IMG/VR virus record: IMGVR_UViG_3300035193_000053
Coordinates: 1 to 45,893 of that record
Source: a virus
Strand: one strand, 5' to 3'
DNA length: 45,893 nt
The notes below the pieces were generated by a model. That model had not been told where the DNA came from, searched no databases, and saw nothing but the letters and a program-made list of their open reading frames with translations. The translations under genes were made by a program, and so were the position numbers. Each line of letters opens with the position of its first letter. The first letter of the stretch is position 1. Of the stretch, positions 15,230 to 23,489 are shown one piece after another.

Positions 15230-15940
15230 TTAAGGTGATTGCCATAATCTACCATCGTCTGTGACTATGACATCGTTTCGGTTTCTCAAAAGAAACATGT
15301 CTTTTAAATCATGATCAATATTCAAAAGTTCCTCATCAGCTTTAACAGCCGCAGCAAACTCTCCTCCATCCCAATTTCCATCGTCGATATTCCTCCCAAT
15401 GGCTTTTGTGAACCAGAACTGTGCCATCGGAAGATTTTCGCACATGGCATATACCATAGCTGTTATGTAGTAGACGAGGAAATTGTCAAGAACGTCAACA
15501 GGGCACTCTGTTTCATCTGTTGTAAAGGTTGCATACTTCGTGTATCTAACTCTAAAAGTATAAGCCTCGTTAATGGGACGATCAAGCTCTATTGTAGAAG
15601 AAAATCTACACGCATACTCCGGCCATCCAGACAAGTTGGCTTCTGGAGATCCAACGTGATCTGCATACCACTTATCAGGCTTTAGCTTCAGAACTCTTGC
15701 CCTGTTGGAACTGTCGATCACGACGATTGACAAAATCTTCTTTGCTCCAGAAGGGACAGCTATGCTTGTTTCGTCGATAACACCAACAACATCAGATGTG
15801 TCCCTCTGTTCCTCAAAGTTATGCCTAAGCATTGCACCTTTGAGAATAGTATCACACTGCTCCTCTATAAAGGTATCCTTGTTTCCTTTTCCAGAGTAAC
15901 TTGCGATCTTACTTTTTATCTGAGCTCTTGTAAGTGCCAT
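15230..15940 (-). CDS. Head-tail adaptor / connector-like protein
   Basis: The 236-residue product has AGGGG seven bases before the ATG. It begins MALTRAQIKSKIASYSGKG and has alternating helices and strands, with IAVPSGAKKILSIVVID, the FRVRYTKYATF strand pair and a helical part (VLDNFLVYYITAMVYAMCENLPMAQ split over residues about 150-175). This layout is that of neck proteins which follow the portal (P22 gp4-like or gp6-type adaptors). Its position between capsid and tail genes supports this. The exact family is not certain. Confidence 0.6.
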   Translation of the reverse strand: MALTRAQIKSKIASYSGKGNKDTFIEEQCDTILKGAMLRHNFEEQRDTSDVVGVIDETSIAVPSGAKKILSIVVIDSSNRARVLKLKPDKWYADHVGSPEANLSGWPEYACRFSSTIELDRPINEAYTFRVRYTKYATFTTDETECPVDVLDNFLVYYITAMVYAMCENLPMAQFWFTKAIGRNIDDGNWDGGEFAAAVKADEELLNIDHDLKDMFLLRNRNDVIVTDDGRLWQSP

Positions 15941-15954
15941 GACAACACCCCTTA

Positions 15955-16218
15955 TTACGCATGCATCTTAACAAACGTAGCGGCTACTCCAGCGGTCGGA
16001 GCCACTGTGCATACATATACATGATTGTTTGTGATATCATATGCAAAATCCCCAGTCGCCACAGGGTATGTCGCCTGAGAACCAGCATCAACAGCAGGAA
16101 CACCTTCACTATACCATAAACGCTGTGTGAGGTGTTGTAATGATCTCTTTCCAAGAGCCGTCATTGCTTTCTTCATAAGCTGATCATTATGTGGAGCCTT
16201 GTTCAAATTATCGGCCAT
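15955..16218 (-). CDS. Small virion-region hypothetical protein
   Basis: The 87-residue product has AAAGGGG upstream of ATG 16218. The N-terminal half is helical and basic (residues 10-35). The C-terminal half is beta-rich with VATGDFAYDITNNHVYVCT, a motif seen in small capsid or tail accessory proteins that display a sandwich domain. No enzyme motif is present. It lies between the glycosyltransferase and adaptor genes. Confidence 0.55.
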   Translation of the reverse strand: MADNLNKAPHNDQLMKKAMTALGKRSLQHLTQRLWYSEGVPAVDAGSQATYPVATGDFAYDITNNHVYVCTVAPTAGVAATFVKMHA

Positions 16219-16231
16219 TTTTATTCCCCTT

Positions 16232-16996
16232 TCATGAGTGCTCTACACTCAATCTTTCTCTGACAGTAGTGATCCATTCCATATAAGAATCTTGTACGAT
16301 TTTCTTTGCCTCTTCTGTGAGATCAACCTTTTCAGGATAAATGAGAGAATACATATCATGTAAAAGTCTCCAGTTCTGAGGAGTCACTTTAACACGCTCT
16401 CCAAGATGTGCCGCCGTGACCTCACCATCGACAAACACCTCAAACCCTTTGTTTATGCAATCATCAAAGAACAATACATCTGGCAACAACGTCGTTCCGA
16501 ACTTGTCAACAAACTGATATTTAAAAGGCTTCTCAGGAAGATGTCCAAACACTTCTTTTTTCACGAGACAACAGCCAAAGCATCCTACGACACACTTCAA
16601 GAGTGCATGCTCATTTCCGCCAGGAACATATTCAAACCTCGTAAGAGTATCCTTCTCCACATCAAGCTTCTCAAGAGGAATGGGATAAAAAGGCCAATGT
16701 CTGAAACAATAATAACCTGTTACGATGTCCTTGTCATCCTCAACAAGTCTGTTAAGCGTATCTGCCTCGTATAAATTATCATGCTCAGCAAAGAAATAAT
16801 AATCAGGGTCCACTTTCTTCTTAGCCTCTACGAGCATTTGATTCAACGCTTCATGTTGTTGCACATCTCCTATGTGAAAGATCGCAAGATTAAAATCTTG
16901 TCCCCATTTTGTAAAAGTTCCAACATGGTTTCTATAAGCCTGTGAATCTATAGGCCCATAGGATGTAATCATAAGAGCAATTGTTTTCTTATCCAT
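16232..16996 (-). CDS. GT-A fold glycosyltransferase (GT2-like)
   Basis: The 254-residue product has GGAG seven bases before the ATG. It starts with KKTIALMITSYGPIDSQAYR, the first strand and nucleotide-binding turn of a GT-A fold. The segment DPDYYFFAEHDNLYEADTL around residues 63-81 is the DxD-like metal/nucleotide-sugar region (AEHDN). It is followed by DKDIVTGYYCFRHWPFYPIP, the usual acceptor-side segment, and then GCFGCCLVKKEVF. It would transfer a sugar from a nucleotide-sugar donor. Location between decoration protein and adaptor genes suggests glycosylation of capsid or tail proteins, but this is inference. Confidence 0.7.
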   Translation of the reverse strand: MDKKTIALMITSYGPIDSQAYRNHVGTFTKWGQDFNLAIFHIGDVQQHEALNQMLVEAKKKVDPDYYFFAEHDNLYEADTLNRLVEDDKDIVTGYYCFRHWPFYPIPLEKLDVEKDTLTRFEYVPGGNEHALLKCVVGCFGCCLVKKEVFGHLPEKPFKYQFVDKFGTTLLPDVLFFDDCINKGFEVFVDGEVTAAHLGERVKVTPQNWRLLHDMYSLIYPEKVDLTEEAKKIVQDSYMEWITTVRERLSVEHS

Positions 16997-17017
16997 TCTT
17001 CACTCCAAGAAAAATGT

Positions 17018-17050
17018 GTTGTGGAGATGCGTTTTAAACACCTCCACAAC
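17018..17050 (-). terminator. Terminator or attenuator after the capsid genes
   Basis: A perfect 9-bp stem, GTTGTGGAG (17018-17026) with CTCCACAAC (17042-17050), is followed on the - strand by ACACATTTTTC. It lies between the decoration protein and glycosyltransferase genes, so it would cut read-through from the strongly expressed capsid genes. Confidence 0.6.
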
Positions 17051-17057
17051 GATTGAC

Positions 17058-17567
17058 TTACAACATGCAATCCAAAACAAGAGAAGCGGTTGATGTAACA
17101 CTCGAACTCGCAGCTGATGCTGGAGCAGTGATTAAGCTTCCTCGCAAAGGAACAGCTGCGTCTGATGCAACAGCACTTGCAGCAACACTTGTGAGAGTCT
17201 GAACAGCATTTGCTGGACCAAAGATCTCACCAACAGATCGTGCAATACTTGCTGCAATAACACCAACACCGATTCCTTTACACTGAATCCAACCAAAGTT
17301 AGCTGTTGGAATAGCAGCCATCAAAAGACCGGCAAGATTCGTAAGATGTGTTACAGCTGTAGCAGTAGACGATGGAATAGAGACCTGAGATCTCGTGGCT
17401 CCATAGTAACAACATGCTCCATACTGAGACAGTGTCGTTGAATGTGTATTCTTAATCCAGCGATACACGTTTCCAACATCGTCTCTACGAATACGACCAA
17501 CACCTTCAAGATCGGTTGTCTCAACATCCGTTAACCCAGTTATCCACATTGATTTTTCACCTGACAT
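17058..17567 (-). CDS. Capsid decoration-type protein
   Basis: The 169-residue product has GGAGG eight bases before ATG 17567. It lies directly after the major capsid gene. The sequence is Ala/Ser/Val-rich with VYRWIKNTHSTTLSQYG, LAGLLMAAIPTANFGWIQCKG and a small-residue C-terminal half. The pattern of an exposed strand, a 'Y-G-W-I-Q' turn and an Ala-rich tail is typical of small capsid decoration or head-stabilising proteins. The position supports this, and no enzyme motif is visible. Confidence 0.55.
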   Translation of the reverse strand: MSGEKSMWITGLTDVETTDLEGVGRIRRDDVGNVYRWIKNTHSTTLSQYGACCYYGATRSQVSIPSSTATAVTHLTNLAGLLMAAIPTANFGWIQCKGIGVGVIAASIARSVGEIFGPANAVQTLTSVAASAVASDAAVPLRGSLITAPASAASSSVTSTASLVLDCML

Positions 17568-17584
17568 AATAATTACCTCCTTTC

Positions 17585-18658
17585 TTAGGATGCATCCTTA
17601 GTGGTTGAATTATAGTCAAGCATTCCATGACGACGCGGCTGATCTGTAATCAGTTGCATTGTGCTATAGATGTACATAACACGTTCCAGCTGATTTGCCG
17701 TGTACATCCACTCAGTAGCATCAAAGAAGTAACCAGGATCATAGACAACCTCAATGAAGTCAAGGTTCAAGAAGAACATCTTGCTTGTAGAATCGAGTTT
17801 AGACGACCATGAAATCGGTTTTCCTCTGAACGTGGCAGATTCAAAACCAAGATCCGCAGCAAGATTGTTAAACGCTGTGCGAACCATTTGAATCCTGTCA
17901 CTTGCTTCTTCCATGTAGTACTGATACAGGACACGATCACAGATCATGAAATTCGGTGATTGAACATTGTTGCCGACCTGATTGTAGAAGTCATCCATGT
18001 CTGATAACAAGTTCACCTCAGGACTTGATGCAGCCGTGTCCGTCCCACTGACCTTGCGACGAACAATCTGCCACCAGCTGTTTGTCCTTGAAATGTTACC
18101 AAAATTACCTGCGTCATGTGTAGGTGCATCACCCGTCGGAGTAATGTCAAGATTCGGCAGTCCAGTGGTGCTTGACACAGTGCCCACTGGAACAATGTCC
18201 ATGAGTCCATTCATCTGCGAATCAGCCGCAGCTGCCCACGCAAAGAGATCATCCTCAAGCTTTTGAATGAGATCCTCGTTGGCTCCATTCAAACGCTTGG
18301 CAACATAGTCCTTGATCTTGGTAGGACCACTGTTGATCTGATCATCAATCAACGATCTGTTGACGTCAATGATTGTGTACGCCCAGTTCCACAATGCCAT
18401 TGTCTCTCTCTTAGCGACGCTCTGTGAGAGCACTTTTCCCTTAGAGAGGTTTTGACCGGTTTTCTTCCCATACTTGATGGTACGCGTGATATGTGTACCA
18501 CCAGATTGAGGAGTTAATGATCCCATCTCACGCAGGGCAAGCCAAAATACAGTCGCGTCGAGGATGTTGTCAACAGCCTCAGCACGAATGTCATACCAAG
18601 ATTCGACGAACTGATCGTCAATCGTGGCGGTCTTCGTTGGTAAAGTCGGAAGAGCCAT
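17585..18658 (-). CDS. Major capsid protein, HK97 fold
   Basis: The 357-residue product has AAAGGA upstream. It follows the scaffold gene and precedes the decoration protein, the standard head order. Features include an N-terminal arm and early helix (FVESWYDIRAEAVDNI), a long region with YGKKTGQNLSKG resembling the E-loop, a spine helix (residues about 110-145, ending EDDLFAWAAA), and a C-terminal A domain ending VMYIYSTMQLITDQPRRHG. The separate scaffold gene fits a capsid protein without an N-terminal delta domain. Assignment is by order and sequence style. Confidence 0.8.
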   Translation of the reverse strand: MALPTLPTKTATIDDQFVESWYDIRAEAVDNILDATVFWLALREMGSLTPQSGGTHITRTIKYGKKTGQNLSKGKVLSQSVAKRETMALWNWAYTIIDVNRSLIDDQINSGPTKIKDYVAKRLNGANEDLIQKLEDDLFAWAAAADSQMNGLMDIVPVGTVSSTTGLPNLDITPTGDAPTHDAGNFGNISRTNSWWQIVRRKVSGTDTAASSPEVNLLSDMDDFYNQVGNNVQSPNFMICDRVLYQYYMEEASDRIQMVRTAFNNLAADLGFESATFRGKPISWSSKLDSTSKMFFLNLDFIEVVYDPGYFFDATEWMYTANQLERVMYIYSTMQLITDQPRRHGMLDYNSTTKDAS

Positions 18659-18715
18659 TTTGTCTGTCCTTTCAAATAGATGGTTTAGTTAAATAAAACG
18701 ATAATAGACAAAAGA

Positions 18716-19483
18716 TCACACTCCAAATCTCTCAGCAGTCTTCCTTTCAACAATGTCTTTTAGACGACGATGAACGTCTCCTCTCATAGGACCCTGACGT
18801 TCTTGTCCATCTTCGTCCGAGGCTCTACGTGAAAGATCCAAAGGATCTCGCCCCGGCATTGCTCCAGGTCGTTCAGATTCAAAAGAGTTTGGTGGAGGTG
18901 CACCTTTTGATTTTCTTCCTTTTGCAAGGATATAAGCATCTTCGTAGCTCAACCCTTGTTTGTTCATTATTTCAATAACATCTTCTTTGTAGTACTCGAA
19001 GTCTGAGAACTTTTCTTTCATGTGCATTAGACCAGTGTTCTTGGCTTGTTCCACAAGAAACTGTTCCATCCTTTGTTGTTTGGTTCCAAATTCCGTGAAC
19101 TTTTTATCCAACACACCTGAAACCTCTTTGATAGCAGCTTGCTGAGAACTTCCAACATATTCTTCCACTGACTCAAGCAAAAGACTTACAAGGTCTGAGT
19201 TAGCCATGTTGTTAATCTTGTCCGGATCAAAGATATCCTCTTTCTTTTTACTTGTCAAAGAAGGAGGGTCTTTTTCTTTCGATTCCTTCGATTCGTCTTG
19301 AAACACTACCTTCTTTCCGTCCATGCTTGCTTTCACTGCTAATCTCACGTTCTCGTCCTTCTCCAGTTGCTGAAGCAGCAGGTCCTTCTGCTTGAGTTGT
19401 TCCAGCAGCTCCAGTTCCCTCGGAGACTGTTCCGGAGTTTTCTTCTGATCTTGTTTGTTTTTCTCTAATTCTGGCATCTTCAT
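18716..19483 (-). CDS. Scaffold protein
   Basis: The 255-residue product starts MKMPELEKNKQDQKK after a CAGGAG site. It is highly charged and largely coiled-coil (ELELLEQLKQKDLLLQQLEK at residues 24-43, and RMEQFLVEQAKNTGLMHMKE). It has a Pro/Gly/Ser-rich linker near residues 195-225 and a basic C terminus (RRLKDIVERKTAERF) likely to contact capsid subunits. Its size, composition and place directly before the capsid gene are classical. A second frame stays open through its first 78 codons (see the overlapping ORF). Confidence 0.8.
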   Translation of the reverse strand: MKMPELEKNKQDQKKTPEQSPRELELLEQLKQKDLLLQQLEKDENVRLAVKASMDGKKVVFQDESKESKEKDPPSLTSKKKEDIFDPDKINNMANSDLVSLLLESVEEYVGSSQQAAIKEVSGVLDKKFTEFGTKQQRMEQFLVEQAKNTGLMHMKEKFSDFEYYKEDVIEIMNKQGLSYEDAYILAKGRKSKGAPPPNSFESERPGAMPGRDPLDLSRRASDEDGQERQGPMRGDVHRRLKDIVERKTAERFGV

Positions 19484-19658
19484 TTCTCCTGTTTTCCATG
19501 GCTCGTTTTCGACTGTGCACTCGATATTGAATACTTATCTGTCTAATGATCTTTCTCAAAATAGATGCTGTCACTATTGGCTGAGTTGAAAAAGATACAT
19601 TGAACAGTCCTTCCGGTGACACAGTAACGCGGAGCATTTCTTTTTGTTTTTCAATCAT
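19248..19658 (-). CDS. Small protein overlapping the scaffold start out of frame
   Basis: ATG 19658 has GGAG about nine bases upstream and overlaps the end of the previous gene by 8 bases. The first 57 codons (MIEKQKEMLRVTVSPEGLF...) lie in otherwise unassigned sequence. The frame then stays open for another 235 bases over the scaffold start in a different frame, giving 136 residues ending in a basic, Ser/Gly-rich tail. The upstream part looks coding. Whether the protein continues through the overlap, or shifts frame into scaffold, cannot be decided by eye. Confidence 0.4.
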   Translation of the reverse strand: MIEKQKEMLRVTVSPEGLFNVSFSTQPIVTASILRKIIRQISIQYRVHSRKRAMENRRNEDARIREKQTRSEENSGTVSEGTGAAGTTQAEGPAASATGEGREREISSESKHGRKEGSVSRRIEGIERKRPSFFDK

Positions 19659-19911
19659 TTGGTAAAGCTCCAAGTTCAAGGTTATTCTTGTTCTTGTATT
19701 TCACAAGTTCACTCCTTGTTTTAAAATGAACAGGGTTTAGTTCGACGTTCTTAAGCGTGAGGCCCTCAACCGGAAATCCAAGAATCACTCCACAACATGG
19801 ACGATGCTTCATCTCTTCTCCACAACATATAATAGCTTCATTCCGTCTGCGGAAAAAGACGTCCTTCTTTTCATTCCCACACTTTTCACAATATAGGTCA
19901 TACACCGGCAA
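19651..19911 (-). CDS. FmdB-like zinc-ribbon protein
   Basis: The start is taken at TTG 19911, nine bases after GGGAG, overlapping the last 14 bases of portal. The frame extends further upstream only within portal. The 86-residue product opens LPVYDLYCEKCGN, matching the 'MPxYdyrCxxCG' opening of FmdB-type ribbons. A second pair follows (ICCGEEMKHRPCCG). These small proteins bind zinc and are of uncertain function. Placement between portal and scaffold is unusual. Confidence 0.6.
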   Translation of the reverse strand: MPVYDLYCEKCGNEKKDVFFRRRNEAIICCGEEMKHRPCCGVILGFPVEGLTLKNVELNPVHFKTRSELVKYKNKNNLELGALPND

Positions 19912-21673
19912 GGTATCGGTCTCCCTGTTCTCTTCCACCTCCGCCTCCAAGACCAGGCTGAGGAGGCGTCGAGCCAGCACCTCCACCAGCCGGTTGGAGT
20001 GAAGATAGTATATTAGGATCATTTACGCCAGTGAAAAATCCAGAATAGGATGGGTCATTGGCAGCAATAAGAATATGTTCTTCCATTCTTTGCATGTTCG
20101 CTCCAGGAAACTGAGCAAGAAAAGCAATGTCCTGCATTGCAAGCTTCTTGCGATCCATTCTCGTAAGAAGAGGTTTTTGTGTTAAACATGCAGAATAAAG
20201 ATACTTTCCTATGATATCTGATCCAGTAAACATCTTCCACTCATTCCCCATACACACGGGCCTCGGCGTTGTCCATAGTCGACCTACGATGGACAAGGTT
20301 TTTCTACTTGACTCTGTGTATAGATGAAGAGTACATTTATCCTTAGCAACAGCTCGAGTTTCAGTTCCTTCAAAGACGCGATGAGCTTCGTATGCTGTCC
20401 TTCGAGAGCTTGTATCATACTCACCCATTTGATTACGAGAGAATCCCATTATATCTCTTGTGTTTCTTCTTATTACCTCGACCTCGTTTATGAGATCATA
20501 GTTTTGCCCGGTAGGTATCGGGACAAAAGCATCTCGAAGGCTTTTGTTCATCTTCTTACTCTTAGCAACAGCTCCAACGTCGCCAGAGAAGATCTTTGAA
20601 AGCTCATCATCTGTCATCATTCCATCTTGCATGATAAACTTAAGAACGTTTAATCGACGCTGCTTTCCTATCTGAACAAAGGTATCATATGAATCCTGTT
20701 GATGGCCATAGAGATAAAATGCAAGAGGAGGAGTCCAAAAGTGTCGAGCGGAGTATACAAAGGATGCAGCTATAAAAGGAAATCCACCTATACACTGCAT
20801 TAGAACATTTGGATCATTTCGCAAGAACTTGTCGTGCGTGAAGCAAACGACCTTGATAGTGTTATCCCTTCTATCATAGATCTCCCAAAGCTCATTATAT
20901 AAAAGATCTCCTGTTGAATTAAATCGACTTCTTGTACTAATACTTGGTCTTGTTCTATAAGATCTCGAGCCCATCGTAAGATAGGAGGACACATAGTCTC
21001 GCATTGACATCTGAGGCTCAAGCCTCGAGGTATTCTTGTACTTTGGATCAGCTAATATATGACCTGTTTCTCTGATAACCCTGTGAGCAACCCATTCAGC
21101 GTTGTCAATATTAGGACCTGTTCCCCAGGGAACAAGAAAATCATGCGGAGACACGGCAGTGCACCATGGCATCCCAGGAACAGTGTTCAAGAACTCGATC
21201 CGATTTCCCTTTTTATCAAACTGCGTCTGTGAAATTCCAGATGGGTATTGTAACGATCCCATGTCCCAAGAAGGACTCCATCCAAACTCACTATCGTATC
21301 CAAGCTTTATGATAGCTTTTCCATTGAGATAATTATTTATTTGAGAATGAAATACAACATCGTTCAAACCCATTCGACCTGGTTTTATAAGTCTGTTTAT
21401 CACTCGCTCTGCAACAGGAGCACTTGGAACACTCATATAATCATCCGGATCAAGAAGAATCTCAGCCCTGGAAACCCATGTTCCAGCAAGAAGAGTATCC
21501 CCCTCACTGTAGATAAGGTTTGGACCAACAGACGTGTTAGAGCTCGGATCATTATAGAAACAGTTCTCAAGATCTGCCCAGTGCTTTTCATAAGCATAAG
21601 CCTCTCGATAGTCGAGAGCAGCCTCGAGCTCGTCCAACCAAAAGTTTACAGTGTTTCGATCTCTTTTTTTCAT
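19898..21673 (-). CDS. Portal protein
   Basis: The 591-residue product starts one base after the terL stop. It has the portal layout: a helical N-terminal clip (FWLDELEAALDYREAYAYEKHW), a beta-rich wing (RMGLNDVVFHSQINNYLNGKAI, then IKLGYDSEFGW), and a long stem/crown helix region (residues about 310-450). The C terminus is Gly-rich (PGLGGGGGREQGDRY). A portal forms the dodecameric DNA entry ring and binds terminase. The adjacent terL gene makes the call firm, although the family subtype is not clear. Confidence 0.85.
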   Translation of the reverse strand: MKKRDRNTVNFWLDELEAALDYREAYAYEKHWADLENCFYNDPSSNTSVGPNLIYSEGDTLLAGTWVSRAEILLDPDDYMSVPSAPVAERVINRLIKPGRMGLNDVVFHSQINNYLNGKAIIKLGYDSEFGWSPSWDMGSLQYPSGISQTQFDKKGNRIEFLNTVPGMPWCTAVSPHDFLVPWGTGPNIDNAEWVAHRVIRETGHILADPKYKNTSRLEPQMSMRDYVSSYLTMGSRSYRTRPSISTRSRFNSTGDLLYNELWEIYDRRDNTIKVVCFTHDKFLRNDPNVLMQCIGGFPFIAASFVYSARHFWTPPLAFYLYGHQQDSYDTFVQIGKQRRLNVLKFIMQDGMMTDDELSKIFSGDVGAVAKSKKMNKSLRDAFVPIPTGQNYDLINEVEVIRRNTRDIMGFSRNQMGEYDTSSRRTAYEAHRVFEGTETRAVAKDKCTLHLYTESSRKTLSIVGRLWTTPRPVCMGNEWKMFTGSDIIGKYLYSACLTQKPLLTRMDRKKLAMQDIAFLAQFPGANMQRMEEHILIAANDPSYSGFFTGVNDPNILSSLQPAGGGAGSTPPQPGLGGGGGREQGDRYLAGV

Positions 21674-21674
21674 A

Positions 21675-23315
21675 TTAGTTCACGAATACGTTTCTGGTGA
21701 AAGTCATTCTGTTCTTAGTTCTTACAACTCCACGATCAGCGAGACCTGTTAAACCAAAAGAGTCAAACTTGCTTGGAGGCCCTTTTTGCTGCTCTTTCTG
21801 AATAGAATACAAAAGACTGCTTGCTGTAAAATCTTTAAGATAATCTTCTTTCTTTCTGTCGTCAGAATAGTTTTCTCTTGCTGTAGTTGCCCAATCAGGT
21901 ATCTGCATAGAAAGAGCGTCGATCAAATCATCATGTCTTCCATAAGGAAAGTTGATGAGTTCATTCTCAAGTTCGTTCATCTCCTCGCGAATGAATATTC
22001 TCCTTGCCATGAAATAGGGTTGAAGACCTCGAATGCGAGCCTCTTTAGAAGCAGAATGACTTCTTATCTCTTCAACAGGAAAGAATACTCCAAGCTTTTC
22101 CATTCGCTGATTGAGCCAGTATGCAAGTGTTCTTTGATATCCAATGGCTTCTACTCGAGAGTTTAGGAAGTTGTACTTACGAAAATGCTCAAATAATAGT
22201 TCAACCTGTTCACCCGGATTATACCTTCCTCTGTCGTAGTCAAGAACGTAGATGAGACAGTTGTTGGGATTTATGCCACATGTCAAGATGGTCGTGTAAT
22301 CAGGGTCGGAAGAGCTGTGCTCATCAGCACTTGCCAAGTCCATTGAGGTAAAGCATAGAAGATCGCTCATGTTAACGTTGTTGTAATACGTTATCCACGT
22401 TGGATGGAATAGCATATTTGCCGCCGCTGTAGGACAGTTTAGATAAAGGGTTGCAAACATGTAAGGACCAAGAGCTGCTTGTAGTTGATCAAGAACCTCT
22501 TCATTGAACTTGGGTCTTCCGTCATCAGTCTCAGGCCAAGTGATAGTACCATTTGGATCAGGGAGACCATCAGCTCCTTCTCTAACAGCCCTTTGCATGA
22601 TGGTATAATGCTTCTCATTTTTCATTATCCATTCAAGAAGATCATCTTCAACCCATCGAGTACCTACTACAAGAATAATGCTCTCCGCAGGTTCAACGAG
22701 CAGAGGCGTCGCAAGCTTATGCCAACCTATCGCCTTCTCCACCTGAGCTCTTGTTGGCTGCATCATGATACCAGTCATGTGGTCAAACTCAGGAGCAACA
22801 GTGTCATCTTCAATGATAACGTCATAGTGACGAGAAACAACGTTTGTATTAGTACCAGCTGCTTCAAAAGTGCTTTCAGCATAAGCTTTCTTCCTCTTTA
22901 TACAGAGAGAATCTTTTTGCCACGTGCACGCATTGTCTGGTATGATATCAGGATAGCAAGCACGAAAGAGCTCATTCTCTTCAAAGATCTTCTTGATAGC
23001 TCCAAGCTTCTTAACAGCATTTGCATATGTGTTCTGAACCAGGAGAATCTTTACCTCTGGATTGTTGATAGCAAGCCATATTGGATATGATATAGAGGCA
23101 ATCGTCGTCTTATACCAGTCGCGTGGAAGCATCACAAGACCTCTTTTTGATTCTTTTTGCAGATTTTGAAGCATTTTGCAAAGGGGTCGATGTATCTTTC
23201 TCGTTATCTTGTCATATCCGAGAATGGCTCTTGAGAGGAAGAACAGGCTCTTTTTTCCTCTAAGAGCCCATTCCTTTAGAAGAGAATCATCAAATTTTAC
23301 TTTTTCATCTGACAA
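21675..23315 (-). CDS. terL: Terminase large subunit
   Basis: The start is TTG 23315 with GGAG eight bases upstream. The 546-residue product has an ATPase N-terminal half: an adenine-binding region, a Walker A variant LPRDWYKTT (about residues 63-71), and Walker B DVIIEDD (165-171). The nuclease half has CFTSMDLASADEHSS with Asp326 as a probable metal ligand, and GRHDDLIDALSMQ (459-471) carrying the last acidic cluster. It would pump and cut concatemeric DNA together with terS and portal. All key motifs are present. Confidence 0.93.
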   Translation of the reverse strand: MSDEKVKFDDSLLKEWALRGKKSLFFLSRAILGYDKITRKIHRPLCKMLQNLQKESKRGLVMLPRDWYKTTIASISYPIWLAINNPEVKILLVQNTYANAVKKLGAIKKIFEENELFRACYPDIIPDNACTWQKDSLCIKRKKAYAESTFEAAGTNTNVVSRHYDVIIEDDTVAPEFDHMTGIMMQPTRAQVEKAIGWHKLATPLLVEPAESIILVVGTRWVEDDLLEWIMKNEKHYTIMQRAVREGADGLPDPNGTITWPETDDGRPKFNEEVLDQLQAALGPYMFATLYLNCPTAAANMLFHPTWITYYNNVNMSDLLCFTSMDLASADEHSSSDPDYTTILTCGINPNNCLIYVLDYDRGRYNPGEQVELLFEHFRKYNFLNSRVEAIGYQRTLAYWLNQRMEKLGVFFPVEEIRSHSASKEARIRGLQPYFMARRIFIREEMNELENELINFPYGRHDDLIDALSMQIPDWATTARENYSDDRKKEDYLKDFTASSLLYSIQKEQQKGPPSKFDSFGLTGLADRGVVRTKNRMTFTRNVFVN

Positions 23316-23346
23316 CGTGCAAACTCCATTCGACTGGTACGCAGTG

Positions 23347-23448
23347 CAGGGGTTGGAGCAAGGGCGGAAGTACGCAAGTTATAAAAAGCTGTAGGACGCT
23401 TGCTCCATTTTGCGGCCCCTGAATTCCGCTTATGATCGTCCTACAGCT
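23347..23448. other. Nested inverted repeats between terS and terL (possible pac/cos or structured RNA)
   Basis: Four inverted repeats interleave here: CAGGGG 23347/CCCCTG 23416, GGAGCAAG 23355/CTTGCTCC 23399, GCGGAA 23364/TTCCGC 23424, and a perfect 12-bp pair AGCTGTAGGACG (23387-23398)/CGTCCTACAGCT (23437-23448). On the - strand the 12-bp stem is followed by TTTTTATA, so it could also act as an attenuator. No protein-coding gene covers it. Confidence 0.5.
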
Positions 23449-23456
23449 CGTATTTC

Positions 23457-23475
23457 ATGTTAAGAGTGTTAACAG
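23457..23475 (-). repeat. Operator-like palindrome, copy C
   Basis: The + strand reads ATGTTAAGAGTGTTAACAG. It lies 14 bases after the terS stop and just before the nested inverted repeats that precede terL. Confidence 0.65.
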
Positions 23476-23489
23476 GAACGCGTCAAACG

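Noticed and set aside
22485-23090. 201-codon + strand reading frame inside terL
   Set aside because: It is antisense to intact terminase motifs and has no ribosome site.
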